From contig JANQSI010000009.1 in assembly GCA_028284125.1 (NCBI GenBank), positions 248,001-312,000 on the forward strand: DNA of 64,000 nucleotides, given 5' to 3'. The notes under the pieces were generated by a model. The model had not been told where the DNA came from. It worked only from the letters and a program-made list of their open reading frames with translations, and did not search any database. Origin of the DNA: Cyclobacteriaceae bacterium (GTDB taxonomy: Bacteria; Bacteroidota; Bacteroidia; Cytophagales; Cyclobacteriaceae). Position numbers and translations under genes: made by a program. This document shows, piece after piece, positions 53,208-63,046 of this stretch (positions within the stretch are counted from its first letter, which is position 1; every line of letters begins with the position of its first letter).

Positions 53208-53843
53208 TTAGGCTACTGCTTTATTGAAGAGTTGATCATAACCTCGACGGATGTTGGTCAGCCTGGAGTTCAGAAACTTCATTTTTGATTCAAGCTCGCC
53301 GATTCGCTCTTCCTTGAAAGATTCATAATTAAGGTCATTTTTCTTTCTCACTTTATCGAAAGCATGGGCTAGTCTTATTTTGAATTCGGCAACCAAATCC
53401 CATAGACGTGAAGACTCATCCGAAATGTAGTCAATGGGTTCAAGTGCGTCATCATCTCTAATCACATCGTCCAAATCGATTCCAACAAATACTCGCTGTG
53501 CAAGTTCTGTGAGGTACTCATCTATTAGCAAAACAAAAGGACGAATATCGGTTTCATTATGAATACCATTGGTGGAAACGATTAGCCTTGAACGTATGGA
53601 ATCTTGGAAGATCCTGTCCTTAACAAACTGAAAGCTCAGAGCTCTTGTTCGTGAAATAGGATCCCTGTCAGCCCTAATCTTTTTTTGTGATTCTTTGTAT
53701 AAAAGGATGTATGACTCATGTAAACGAGTCAACTCTTTCATCAGATGTTGGGCCACATCAATGACCTGGGTTTCGTTTTGAAACCCATTTTTTTGGAGTG
53801 CTCGGCAATGTCTAATTACCCTCTTTACAGTCAGCAGTGACAT
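53208..53843 (-). CDS. Helical cytoplasmic protein of unknown function next to the GAF protein
   Basis: 211 residues, no signal or TM, helical throughout with a C-terminal coiled coil (ELESKMKFLNSRLTNIRRGY). A conserved-looking acidic loop GIDLDDVIRDDDALEPID sits near 129-146. No family recognised. It lies 198 bases downstream of the 783-residue GAF protein gene on the same strand, and together with SiaC-like and CHASE kinase genes it forms a signalling neighbourhood. The gap is wide enough to hold its own promoter. Confidence 0.8.
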   Translation of the reverse strand: MSLLTVKRVIRHCRALQKNGFQNETQVIDVAQHLMKELTRLHESYILLYKESQKKIRADRDPISRTRALSFQFVKDRIFQDSIRSRLIVSTNGIHNETDIRPFVLLIDEYLTELAQRVFVGIDLDDVIRDDDALEPIDYISDESSRLWDLVAEFKIRLAHAFDKVRKKNDLNYESFKEERIGELESKMKFLNSRLTNIRRGYDQLFNKAVA

Positions 53844-54041
53844 AAGTAATTTATCGGAGCATTAAGTAATTGACTATGTCAATAAAAAACAATAGCAGAC
53901 GTCAGGGTTGTGGATAACTTGTGGGGAAAGTTGCCTAAATATGAAATTCTTAATACTAGATTAAATTACGGGTAAACCTTAAGTAACTTTTTCTTAACAT
54001 TAAGAGAATGATTAATGAGGGAATGTGAGGTAATAGCAATA

Positions 54042-56393
54042 CTATCCTGTAGTGCTGCTTTCTATCTCCTCAATCAATTCGTCAACAGTTAACTCACCTG
54101 CAAATGAAACCTCTGCTCGTAAAGCTCTCAAGCCTGTTACACCTTGTAAATCTTCTAGTGCATGATCCTCAAATCCTTTTTTAACATAACCTTTGGCTGC
54201 TAGGAACTCAAGGTAAGTTCGATACTCTCTCGCATCTTGATCTTGCGAATAAATGATCGCAATTTTTCCAGGCTGAGTAATTCGTTCTGTAGTACCCTTG
54301 ATGTTAGCTTTATCTACTCGCTTTTTAATGATCTCATATCGGGCGTTGTATGCTCCTTCAACATCAAATTGCTTTTCATCCATTCGGAAATGAACGGATA
54401 ACGGAGTATTGTAAACCAAAATAAGTGATGCAATTTCAATTGGAGTCCGGAGCTCTTTCTGAATGGATCGAAACTCATTTTCCATTTCGCACATGACCAC
54501 TAACTGCCATAATCGAAGGTTTCTTAAATAGATCGTATCGAAACTTCTATCTTTCGAAATTGACTGACCGATATACATATTGTACTCCACTCCATCGGTC
54601 TTGTAGCGTTCGAAGTAATGTGGAAACATCTCTTGTGCTCGAACTTGTTTGTCATCAAGGTATGAAGCCAAACGTTGGTTGATCATGTTTACACTTGTGT
54701 CATACTTCTTTCGCTCTTCATACACCGTTTTTAAATCGAGATCTAACAGTTCATTGTATTGATCAATCAGTTTCAATAGCGATTCATCACTTTGCTTTAA
54801 GTGATCAAAAACGGGATAGACATCTGATTTAAGGAAAGAGAGGATTTTATGCTCGCTCCCGGCAGATAGGCCTTTCTTCAGTTCTGATTTATAAGTGTCA
54901 AGCCTGAAAATAAGCTCTTCATAAGCAGGCATTTTCGTTTGCTTGAAAGCGTATTTCAGAACTTTATTTACTCCATTTATTTGCTTAATCAGGTCTGCAC
55001 TAACCGCTTCGTTTCTTCTGACCGAGGAACCTTTAATATCCATTTGACCATAAAGCGGATAAAGATTATTGAAGACGATATCCGTAAATACCGGCTCTTC
55101 CTTGCGGAACTGCATCTTCATGAATTTCTCCGCTTCTTCTTCAAATCGCCACTTCACTGACTGGTGGATAGTCGTACATTCCTGTTGGATGATTGCCTCT
55201 ATCCTATTTTGAGCTTCTTCTTTGAATCGTTTTTGGGCCATGGCCAAAATCGGAAGTATTAAGTTAAGTGGTGTGAGTGTCCCTTTATTTAACACATACC
55301 TTTCCTTGGCTCCAAGCTCAATGAAACCTAAAAGCTCCTCTTCATGAACCAAGGGTGCTACGATATAGCTTTTGTATCCTGATGCGGCTATTCGTGCTGT
55401 TAGACCTCCGTCCAGCTCCTCATGAAAGAGTCCAACATCGGAAGCTACCAAGGCCTCTCTTTTTTCTATCAAATGACTAAACGAATAATCACACATTTCC
55501 TTCTGGCAATGAAGTGATTCATCGTTGTTTAGAACAATGCTTCTTACCTCATCCTTACCAATTGGAACCATACGATCTCCATTAAGTGTAAGCACCCCGA
55601 TATCAATATTTTTGTTGTTCAGCAAGGATCGAATCCCATTCTGAATCTTCTCAAATGAATCGGCAGTTTTAACCAATAAGTTAGAGGTGATCGTTTCAAT
55701 AGAGTTATCGCTAGTAACATCAACCAAGTTAATCATGTTTACTCCTCGCATGATCCAACTATTAGGTGGAAATTTCTTCTTCCAAAGTTTGATGTCTCCG
55801 AAGTTGTCAATCAGCTCTTCAAAATCTTCTCTAGTAATATCTACCGCTTTCTTTGTAGGAATGAATTCGCACATATCGGCATTGATCAACATCTTGTAGG
55901 TTCTTAAAAGGCCCTGGTCTTTGTTGAAAATTTCCAATTTCATCGGACCACCTCCTGGAACTGGGAAATGGAAATAGCTTGCCAAGATGAAGTAGCAACA
56001 ATATAGATAGAAGGTATCTTCATCGATATCCTTCATTTCAAATTTGTATTCCTCACCCGAGGCTTTTATGATGTTATCATACCGAGTCGAAGTATAAAAT
56101 GGCTCAAAGTAAAATGGTGGGGTTAATGCCTTGATTTCATTTGTAAGAAGTGCATCAGGAAACAGAACCCTGCTCATCTTATCTATCGACTTCTTATATT
56201 TCCTTAAGTCTTTAAGGTCTTGGATTCCATCTTTTAATTCCGGGTGTTTTTGTACTTCCTTAAGGAGTTCGCTGGCATAATTAGCTGTCGTCTTATCACT
56301 GTCTTTTGCCATTGACTCCAGATTTTCTATTGCTCTGAAAAAACTCACCTGCATTACCGCAGGGAATTCCACCTCTTTCCCATTGTAAATCAT
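54042..56393 (-). CDS. Large soluble GAF-domain protein
   Basis: 783 residues without signal or TM. Residues ~1-235 are a helical N-terminal region (with FPDALLTNEIKALTPPFYFE), ~240-390 a GAF-like sensor domain (SHLIEKREALVASDVGLFHE, YIVAPLVHEEELLGFIELGA), and ~395-780 a long helical and coiled C-terminal region ending in EIESSTTG. No catalytic output domain is visible, so it likely acts through protein contacts. GAF proteins of this size and layout occur in Bacteroidota without assigned role. It is divergent from the SiaC-like gene (261 bases between) and has a purine-rich site (gagggagag) just before the ATG. Confidence 0.85.
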   Translation of the reverse strand: MIYNGKEVEFPAVMQVSFFRAIENLESMAKDSDKTTANYASELLKEVQKHPELKDGIQDLKDLRKYKKSIDKMSRVLFPDALLTNEIKALTPPFYFEPFYTSTRYDNIIKASGEEYKFEMKDIDEDTFYLYCCYFILASYFHFPVPGGGPMKLEIFNKDQGLLRTYKMLINADMCEFIPTKKAVDITREDFEELIDNFGDIKLWKKKFPPNSWIMRGVNMINLVDVTSDNSIETITSNLLVKTADSFEKIQNGIRSLLNNKNIDIGVLTLNGDRMVPIGKDEVRSIVLNNDESLHCQKEMCDYSFSHLIEKREALVASDVGLFHEELDGGLTARIAASGYKSYIVAPLVHEEELLGFIELGAKERYVLNKGTLTPLNLILPILAMAQKRFKEEAQNRIEAIIQQECTTIHQSVKWRFEEEAEKFMKMQFRKEEPVFTDIVFNNLYPLYGQMDIKGSSVRRNEAVSADLIKQINGVNKVLKYAFKQTKMPAYEELIFRLDTYKSELKKGLSAGSEHKILSFLKSDVYPVFDHLKQSDESLLKLIDQYNELLDLDLKTVYEERKKYDTSVNMINQRLASYLDDKQVRAQEMFPHYFERYKTDGVEYNMYIGQSISKDRSFDTIYLRNLRLWQLVVMCEMENEFRSIQKELRTPIEIASLILVYNTPLSVHFRMDEKQFDVEGAYNARYEIIKKRVDKANIKGTTERITQPGKIAIIYSQDQDAREYRTYLEFLAAKGYVKKGFEDHALEDLQGVTGLRALRAEVSFAGELTVDELIEEIESSTTG

Positions 56394-56654
56394 AGCTCTC
56401 CCTCTATTGTTTAGTTGCTTACTCTATATTAAAGTTAGAAAACATGTACTAACTAACTGGATTTCTCTTATAGATAATTGAATAACGCAAATGTTACAGA
56501 GTTGATTCAAAAACCACCATTCATATTTGAGATTAAATGGTATATCGAATCAATGACATATCTTAACGAAATACTAGACATACTCATCTAATGCTAGAAA
56601 ATTGGATATTTTTAAGATGTATCTTGCATAAAAGTCACCTGAAATAAACCCGAA

Positions 56655-57044
56655 ATGAAATACATTAAGCACGCCACAAAAACTACTCCTGAGGTCCTAA
56701 TCGACCTTTCCGAGGCTTCTATTAAGTTAAGTGGCAGATCTAGCCCAGAAAACAGTCAGGCGTTTTACGCGCCGCTTATGAGAGTGTTGAGATCCAACAA
56801 AATCAATTCAACTAATGTACATATGGATTTCGCATTTGAATATTTCAATACAAGTTCCTCTAAGTGTTTATTTGACATTTTCCGACAGTTGAAAAAAATG
56901 CAAAAGTCAGGTACTAATATCAGCGTGAATTGGTATTACGAAGCACATGATGAAGATATGCTTGAAGCGGGTGAAGATTACGACGATATTGTTGAACTGA
57001 ATTTTAACTTTGTAGAGCACGTCAAATCTTCGGATTTCTCCTAG
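56655..57044 (+). CDS. SiaC-like (DUF1987) regulatory phosphoprotein
   Basis: 129 residues, close to the family length of about 125. Diagnostic pattern: ATKTTPEVLIDLSEASIKLSG then RSSPENSQAFYAPLM, cited as LSGRSSPENSQAFYAPLM, and FEYFNTSSSK (T66 and following Ser) where Pseudomonas aeruginosa SiaC is phosphorylated by SiaB. The tail is strongly acidic (EDYDDIVELNF). SiaC proteins act as switchable partners of diguanylate cyclases or SpoIIE-type regulators. Neither SiaB nor SiaD is adjacent; instead the gene lies between a divergent GAF protein and a convergent CHASE kinase, 23 bases away. Confidence 0.9.
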   Translation: MKYIKHATKTTPEVLIDLSEASIKLSGRSSPENSQAFYAPLMRVLRSNKINSTNVHMDFAFEYFNTSSSKCLFDIFRQLKKMQKSGTNISVNWYYEAHDEDMLEAGEDYDDIVELNFNFVEHVKSSDFS

Positions 57045-57067
57045 AACAATTTGAGTTATCAATTAGA

Positions 57068-58741
57068 TCAGCTATCTGAATTATTGGCTTTAGGAAAACT
57101 GAGCTTAAAAGTCGTCCCTTTTCCTTTTTCACTTTCTACTTGAACGGAACCTTTGTGTCTAGTTACAAATTCTTTCACTAGGATTAATCCCAAGCCTGTT
57201 CCAGAAGTAGATTTTGGACCATCTCCCAACCTGAACAAGGTATTTCTTTCTTCTTCTGTTAAGCCGTCTCCTTGATCAATTACTTCTATTATCATTGAAT
57301 CGACTTTGTCAAAAGCTGATACTTTTACCTCCGAACTTGCTGCACTGAATTTTATAGCATTGGAAACAAGATTTCTAAGAATCGTTGAAATCATGTCTCG
57401 ATCTCCATTTAGCTCAATATCGTTATCGATTTGTTTCACCAGCTTTACATCTTTTGATGTAGCGCTTGCTCCTAACTGGAAAAAGACTTCATCCAACAAT
57501 TCGGACACCGAAAGGTTTTGAGGATTCCATTTGATCTGGCCAGTATTTACCAAAGACCATTGGAGCAAATTGTCAAGAAGTTTAGAAGCGCCCAATGTTG
57601 CATCTCCTAACTTGGCCATTATATCATCTGTCTGTTCTTCGTCCACAGATTTTCTGTTCCACAAGTTAACGATCGAAGAAATAGATGTCAGAGGTCCTTT
57701 TAAATCGTGACCTATAATTGAGAAAAACTTGTCCTTGGTGGCATTCAGCTTGTTTAGCTCTGCATTTTGTATATCCAGTTTGGTCTTTTGGAACTCAATG
57801 GTGTCAACTGATTCTTTGAGGGTATTATTCAATTGCTGGAATCGTACGAGTCTATATAGAGAATAGCTTACGAAAACCATAATCATGACATACCATCCGT
57901 AGAGCAAAAGATTTATGTTCTGACTTTTGCCATCATAGATATATGCGGTTCCAATTTTAAATGTAAGACCGTATCTACTGAATTCGGTAAATACATAATC
58001 GTCCTCAGCTATTTCATAATTTTTATAATACAAAGAGTCCTGCCTTTCATGCGTGACAATTGATCCATCGTAGGCTCGCTCTCTATCAAATTCCTTACCG
58101 TCAATTGCGAATCTGAAAACAAACTCATTCGAAGATTCTAGGTTATAAACCGGGTCTATGATTGCCTTGAAATTGATAATTGCTGCTATATAGCCTACTA
58201 GATCTCCATCTCTTACGATACTAAAATGAAGCGGGATACCGACCCAACCTTCAACGAGATTTGTTGCAGAAAACATCTGAAACCCTTCAGCCTTCATTGC
58301 TGCATCAATTCTTGCCATGGATGCAGCATCTCTAATTTCTCGTACTGAACTACCTATCAAGTCGCTTGGGTCAATTTCAGTACTAGTAAAGGAATACCGG
58401 AAAATATGATTTTGATCGATGTAAGAAATGATTAAGGAATCGCTGTAATTCAGTTCATCTAACTGGTTATTAATAAATGAATACAGCTCTTCTTGACTCG
58501 GAAAATCTTTGACGTGTTTCAAATATGCCCGAATCCCAGACATCAAGTATACAAAGCGATCCAGAGATTCCGAGAACTCGATAGATGCTCGATTATTAAC
58601 ACTCTCTAACTGTGATCTACGATTAGCTGATTCACTTTTATCTATATAATCCACAATCACATAGACTACCAAAGAACCCAATATGAGGACAATTAGTAGT
58701 AGGATTGCGTGTCGACGAGTGGAAAAGCTGTAAGAACTCAT
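57068..58741 (-). CDS. CHASE-type sensor histidine kinase
   Basis: 557 residues: TM1 (~11-32), a periplasmic CHASE-like sensor (~40-275; YLMSGIRAYLKHVKDFPS), TM2 (~277-297), a coiled coil, HisKA with H345 in SIIGHDLKGPL, and HATPase with N box LVSNAIKF, G1 VIDQGDGL and G2 STSGTGLGLILV. It has no receiver domain and no adjacent response regulator. The HisKA-HATPase half resembles the TPR kinase at 20377 (both read ...KFFSII.HDL.GP). It is convergent with the SiaC-like gene, 23 bases apart, and downstream of the carbonic anhydrase gene's terminator. Confidence 0.93.
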   Translation of the reverse strand: MSSYSFSTRRHAILLLIVLILGSLVVYVIVDYIDKSESANRRSQLESVNNRASIEFSESLDRFVYLMSGIRAYLKHVKDFPSQEELYSFINNQLDELNYSDSLIISYIDQNHIFRYSFTSTEIDPSDLIGSSVREIRDAASMARIDAAMKAEGFQMFSATNLVEGWVGIPLHFSIVRDGDLVGYIAAIINFKAIIDPVYNLESSNEFVFRFAIDGKEFDRERAYDGSIVTHERQDSLYYKNYEIAEDDYVFTEFSRYGLTFKIGTAYIYDGKSQNINLLLYGWYVMIMVFVSYSLYRLVRFQQLNNTLKESVDTIEFQKTKLDIQNAELNKLNATKDKFFSIIGHDLKGPLTSISSIVNLWNRKSVDEEQTDDIMAKLGDATLGASKLLDNLLQWSLVNTGQIKWNPQNLSVSELLDEVFFQLGASATSKDVKLVKQIDNDIELNGDRDMISTILRNLVSNAIKFSAASSEVKVSAFDKVDSMIIEVIDQGDGLTEEERNTLFRLGDGPKSTSGTGLGLILVKEFVTRHKGSVQVESEKGKGTTFKLSFPKANNSDS

Positions 58742-58902
58742 GAGTACTTTAGAAAATTAACTAAGAATAGATGAAATTAAGGTGAGGGCATAACAAATAT
58801 GCTGACTCCACGTCTATCCACGCTATTCAAAAAGTTCGTCCGGCTTGTACGTATCTCATTGACATGAGCAAATCACCTACTCAATTTTGAGTGAGAAATA
58901 GG

Positions 58903-58922
58903 AAAAAAAATGAGCCGCTCAT
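58903..58922 (-). terminator. Intrinsic terminator after the carbonic anhydrase gene
   Basis: On the minus strand: ATGAG, loop CGG, CTCAT (58922-58910), followed by eight T (58910-58903). It lies about 55 bases past the stop of the carbonic anhydrase gene. The stem is only five pairs, extendable by one G-T, but the T run is the longest beside any hairpin in this window. A second palindrome (actcaa/ttgagt, 58879-58892) follows it. Confidence 0.55.
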
Positions 58923-58977
58923 CATAAACATAACTTGAAGAGAACAGCTCAAAATTTTATGTAGCGTACCTTGATAA

Positions 58978-59544
58978 CTACAACATTTCTACCTCACCAC
59001 TTCCTAAGTGATAGTATGCAGGTTGAATTTTTACCTTTCCGGAATCTACAGCGTCTCGAATGATTGCCGACCGACTTTTCAACTCTTCAGCAGTCAATTC
59101 TGCGTTTTTCTTGACCACATCGGTGATTGAAGCATGTTCTCCTGAAGCAGCTATTGCTGGAGCCACATGGCTCAATAGATGATTCAAATTGTATCCGTTA
59201 TCGCCACCATTTACAGCCGCTGTGACAGCTCCGCAGCTTTCATGACCTAAAACCACAATAACTTTTGATCCAAGGTGTGCTACAGCATATTCTATACTAG
59301 CCATAGAAGAAGTGTTTGCTATGTTTCCAGCAACTCTTACGACGAATAGCTCGCCTAGGCCAGTATCGAAAGCCAATTCAGGCACGACACGACTATCAGC
59401 ACAGCTTAAAATAATTGCGAACGGTTGTTGACCACCAGTTAAGGATTCACGTCTCGAACCGTCTTGTTTTTCGCTCTTAAGTCCGTCTGTTACAAATCGT
59501 TTGTTGCCCTCTTTCAGCCTATCTAAAATTTCATTGATTTCCAT
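58978..59544 (-). CDS. Beta-class carbonic anhydrase
   Basis: 188 residues, no signal, cytoplasmic. Zn ligands and partners: C48, D50 and R52 in CADSRVVPE, H101 and C104 in LGHESCGAV. Interconverts CO2 and bicarbonate, supplying carboxylases and pH balance. It is a single gene with a likely terminator and sits 73 bases after the giant outer-membrane protein's stop on the same strand. Confidence 0.95.
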   Translation of the reverse strand: MEINEILDRLKEGNKRFVTDGLKSEKQDGSRRESLTGGQQPFAIILSCADSRVVPELAFDTGLGELFVVRVAGNIANTSSMASIEYAVAHLGSKVIVVLGHESCGAVTAAVNGGDNGYNLNHLLSHVAPAIAASGEHASITDVVKKNAELTAEELKSRSAIIRDAVDSGKVKIQPAYYHLGSGEVEML

Positions 59545-59617
59545 TTGATATTTTTTACATGAGTTAGTTACATCGACGTTAAAAATACTTCAGAAATGTT
59601 TATTTCATTTAAGGAAG

Positions 59618-62600
59618 CTAAAAGTAGGCCGTGACCTGCACATTCCCGGTATGAATAGCTTTTGCATTTTCAGATTTACGACCGTTATATAACAAGGAAA
59701 GCTGCATTCCTTTTGACATTTTCTGTTGCCAGTTTATCTGCCAAGTTTGGTTGGTACCAGGCTGAAGCGCGTCAAGAAGCAGATAAGCCAAATAGGTATC
59801 TTGATCACCGTTAAAATCGATAGTCACCCATGAAAAAGAGCCACGAAGAGAACCTTTCCCCGTTTGATTCCAAGCCAACTCTCCAGAGTATCGCTGAATA
59901 AGTGAACTTTCGCCAGAGGTTTCCAAAAAATTATTCCGTTTGTTTTCACGCTCATACCTTCCGATCAATCGCACTGAATTTGTTGGCTGCCAAATGAGTT
60001 GAGGTTCATACGAATCAGATAGAATTCGAAAATTTCTGCTATCTAAAAAATCAGACTCATTGATGAAATCACCAAAGCTAGAAGTCATTCTGAATGTGTA
60101 TTCGCTATTCAAGTCGATTTTGAAATTGGAAATCCAATCCCTTCGTTCTCTGAGCTCAAATCCTTGAGTTAGCAACTGCTTATTATCAGAAGTACGCAAT
60201 GAAACATCACCAGCAAATCCCCTACCATTTCTGTTAAAGAAAACGGTGTATCTCCTTTGATCCTGAACAGAAAGAAGAGACTCATCATCTAATTGAATTG
60301 AAAAGGGATTTAAACGATCATTATAACTACTTGAGGTTGTCCGGTAATTGATATTCAAATTCACATTAGCAGAAAACCGGGAAGCAAATGATTTGAATCC
60401 TCCTTGCCTTCGCCATGAAAATGGCAATCTAAAATCTACCGTGTGGATGTAAAAAGTTTGAAAAGATGTGAGATACTCGTCAGTTGGTGTGAAAATCTTC
60501 ACGAAATTTCGTTCATCCGGATTGATCGCTTCGAAAAATTCATTGAGATCTTGAACCCCATCTCCATTCTGATCTCTCCAGGTGTGAGTTCCTTCTCCCG
60601 TTAAAACCGGTAGATATACAAACTCACGTTTCAACTCACGACTGTTCCCAGTAGCAAAAGAGAAATTATGAGTCACACTCCGTTTTAGGTAATTACCAAG
60701 CCAGTTAATTCTACCTGAAATGATTTCATCTTCCCCAGTATTTAATCCCAATTGATCGTCAGTAGACCTATAATTGAGGTCGGCTATCCAAGTATTTCTA
60801 TCACCTGATTTGGTGTAGTTCAATTTTAAATTCCGTGAGTTGAGAAACTCCCTCATTGTTCCGTCTACAGGCAACTTATCTTTCCTCAGCGAGTAGGAAA
60901 TTCGATATTGGCTTTTGGTAGAATCTCCATTGGTGAGGTAAAATTCATGAGATCGAAAATGCATCCGTGTATTGATGACGCTATCTTCTCGTTGAAAGGT
61001 GTTTTCATCAATTCTATAGATGTACCCCGGAATAATCTTGAACTTTCTAAAACTAAGATCGGTAGCGGATTCCAGCCAATCTGATTGAAATGAACCTTGG
61101 GTTCCGTTAAGCAAGGCATGTGTAGACTTGAGTGTTAACGGACCGATTTCTTGGTTGAACAAAAGCTTTTGTTGAAAACCTTTCATCACTCCTTCTCGCT
61201 CCCTCCGATTGATCTGATAATTCAACTGGTTATGTTCATCCTTAGAAAACGCTGTTTGTCCAAAAATGATGAGATCGGGGACATTGCCAATAGTATCAAC
61301 TCTTAAATCCCAATTTCTATCAAATTCGATTGCACGATATCGATCGATGAAGGTGAAATTTCGCGTATCATATTCAACCGCAACAGAAGATGACCAAACG
61401 TAATTGGGAATAAAAGACTCTCTTCCTTCCGATCTAAATCCACCATAATACCCCAGACCTGAATTATCAGAATCGTCAAGATCAGAAAAAAGGTTGTTAT
61501 CTGTATTAGAAAAAGCCCCTTCTGAAAAGACTGTTTCATGCGCATTTAATTTTATCTCGGTTCCAATATTGAATAATTGACGGCTATTGGGTAATGGAAC
61601 AAAAATACCAGGCCGATACCGCCCTTGGCTAATTCCATTCAGCGGAGAAACCCATTCATATATTCGACCATTTGATGTATTTTCTAGAAGTTGATAATCT
61701 CCATTACCAGCTCCCACATCTGAAAAAGTAGCTGCAAAGAGTTCAACGCTAGAGTTATTAGAATTCACAAAAATCTTACGTGGGTTCCCATCAAGATCCA
61801 CCGTATCAATTCTTTCATAGAGAATTCTATTTTCATCAAAACTCACAGAGTCTATTCCACCAATAAAGGCTTGATCTTCTTGATCACCAACTGAGCGCAG
61901 AAGATTTAAATCACTTTCATTGGGGTTAAATCCAAAGTTCGAGTTCGGATTATCTCTTTCTCGATAAAATCCAGAATAGATCCTCACATTATCCTTTTCC
62001 AGTCTTTGAGATATTGAAATGTTAGACCTAGAATAAACTTGCTCAGCATACTCAAAATCAACACGTATCCTCGAAAATTGAGTAATGATGATGTGATTAT
62101 TGAAGATTATCTCGCCGAGATTATAATCGATGATGTAATCTCGATCGAACCCACGTTGCATGAGTTTCCCGTCTAAAAATACACGCTCTGAATCAGCTAA
62201 AACAATGATAAAACGCTCCCCATTGGGTCCTCTTAATCTATAAGGGCCATTAAGACCTTCAATCGATTGAAGAAGTGTTGAAGCAAATTTTCCCTTCGAA
62301 ACAGCGCCGGACACTTTAGTCTCACTTTTCCATAATCCGCTCGTGTTGGTGTAAGCAGCTTGTAAGCCCTGTACGTTTTTATTGAACTTCAGAAAATAAT
62401 CACCTTGTACATGATTATTCAGCAAAATATCACCTGCAGTAACTGAAACATTGTCATTATACAGCTTGATGAAAACGTTATCAAAATCTCTGATTTGCTG
62501 GGTATTTCCTTCAGGCTGGTAAGGAATATTTTGATCAGTTATAACTGCTGAAACGTACAGATTATCAGCTACTTGACCATTCATTTGTAAATTCAAAGTT

Positions 62601-63046
62601 GAATTGACAAATACACTTTGGCGATTGCCAAAGGAAACACCCCTCGTTATCGCTCCATATTTCTCTATTCCTTCGAAATCAAATAATTCTTCTTTTTCTA
62701 ATGGAATTGATTTCGCCACTACCTTAGGTCCCCTCTGAGAATCATCATACAGGGCAATGTCCCTGTTTTTTACTTCCTCAGTTATAAGATCAGACAAGAT
62801 TCTATAACACACCCTTGCTGAGTCTTGATTTGAAAAAACTATAATGGTCTTTGAAGTTTCATTGTATTGAAAATTTTGAGCTGATGAGATGGACCCTGGT
62901 TCGATTGCAGTCGAATCTAATTGAACCGATTTGTTGGCTGGGATGGTTTTACAAACCAGATTCTGGGCGTAACCTATATTGGATATGAATAAGATTGAAC
63001 TAACCAGCAACCAGCGGCATGGTAATAAAAAAGGAAGTCCCTTCAT
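59618..63046 (-). CDS. Giant outer-membrane beta-barrel-like protein of unknown function
   Basis: 1142 residues from the ATG at 63044-63046, selected because it opens a signal peptide (MKGLPFLLPCRWLLVSSILF, then ISNIGYAQ); a start 14 codons upstream lies further inside the kinase gene. After a ~100-residue leader domain, the chain is made of alternating polar/aromatic strands from ~160 to the end and finishes ...VQVTAYF, a terminal Phe expected of outer-membrane barrels. SVSVTAGDILL and TQGFELRERRDW-type segments recur as strand-turn units. A 'DQNGDGVQDLNEFFE' EF-hand-like loop (~835-850) may bind Ca. No named family recognised. The first 47 bases overlap the kinase gene. Confidence 0.8.
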   Translation of the reverse strand: MKGLPFLLPCRWLLVSSILFISNIGYAQNLVCKTIPANKSVQLDSTAIEPGSISSAQNFQYNETSKTIIVFSNQDSARVCYRILSDLITEEVKNRDIALYDDSQRGPKVVAKSIPLEKEELFDFEGIEKYGAITRGVSFGNRQSVFVNSTLNLQMNGQVADNLYVSAVITDQNIPYQPEGNTQQIRDFDNVFIKLYNDNVSVTAGDILLNNHVQGDYFLKFNKNVQGLQAAYTNTSGLWKSETKVSGAVSKGKFASTLLQSIEGLNGPYRLRGPNGERFIIVLADSERVFLDGKLMQRGFDRDYIIDYNLGEIIFNNHIIITQFSRIRVDFEYAEQVYSRSNISISQRLEKDNVRIYSGFYRERDNPNSNFGFNPNESDLNLLRSVGDQEDQAFIGGIDSVSFDENRILYERIDTVDLDGNPRKIFVNSNNSSVELFAATFSDVGAGNGDYQLLENTSNGRIYEWVSPLNGISQGRYRPGIFVPLPNSRQLFNIGTEIKLNAHETVFSEGAFSNTDNNLFSDLDDSDNSGLGYYGGFRSEGRESFIPNYVWSSSVAVEYDTRNFTFIDRYRAIEFDRNWDLRVDTIGNVPDLIIFGQTAFSKDEHNQLNYQINRREREGVMKGFQQKLLFNQEIGPLTLKSTHALLNGTQGSFQSDWLESATDLSFRKFKIIPGYIYRIDENTFQREDSVINTRMHFRSHEFYLTNGDSTKSQYRISYSLRKDKLPVDGTMREFLNSRNLKLNYTKSGDRNTWIADLNYRSTDDQLGLNTGEDEIISGRINWLGNYLKRSVTHNFSFATGNSRELKREFVYLPVLTGEGTHTWRDQNGDGVQDLNEFFEAINPDERNFVKIFTPTDEYLTSFQTFYIHTVDFRLPFSWRRQGGFKSFASRFSANVNLNINYRTTSSSYNDRLNPFSIQLDDESLLSVQDQRRYTVFFNRNGRGFAGDVSLRTSDNKQLLTQGFELRERRDWISNFKIDLNSEYTFRMTSSFGDFINESDFLDSRNFRILSDSYEPQLIWQPTNSVRLIGRYERENKRNNFLETSGESSLIQRYSGELAWNQTGKGSLRGSFSWVTIDFNGDQDTYLAYLLLDALQPGTNQTWQINWQQKMSKGMQLSLLYNGRKSENAKAIHTGNVQVTAYF

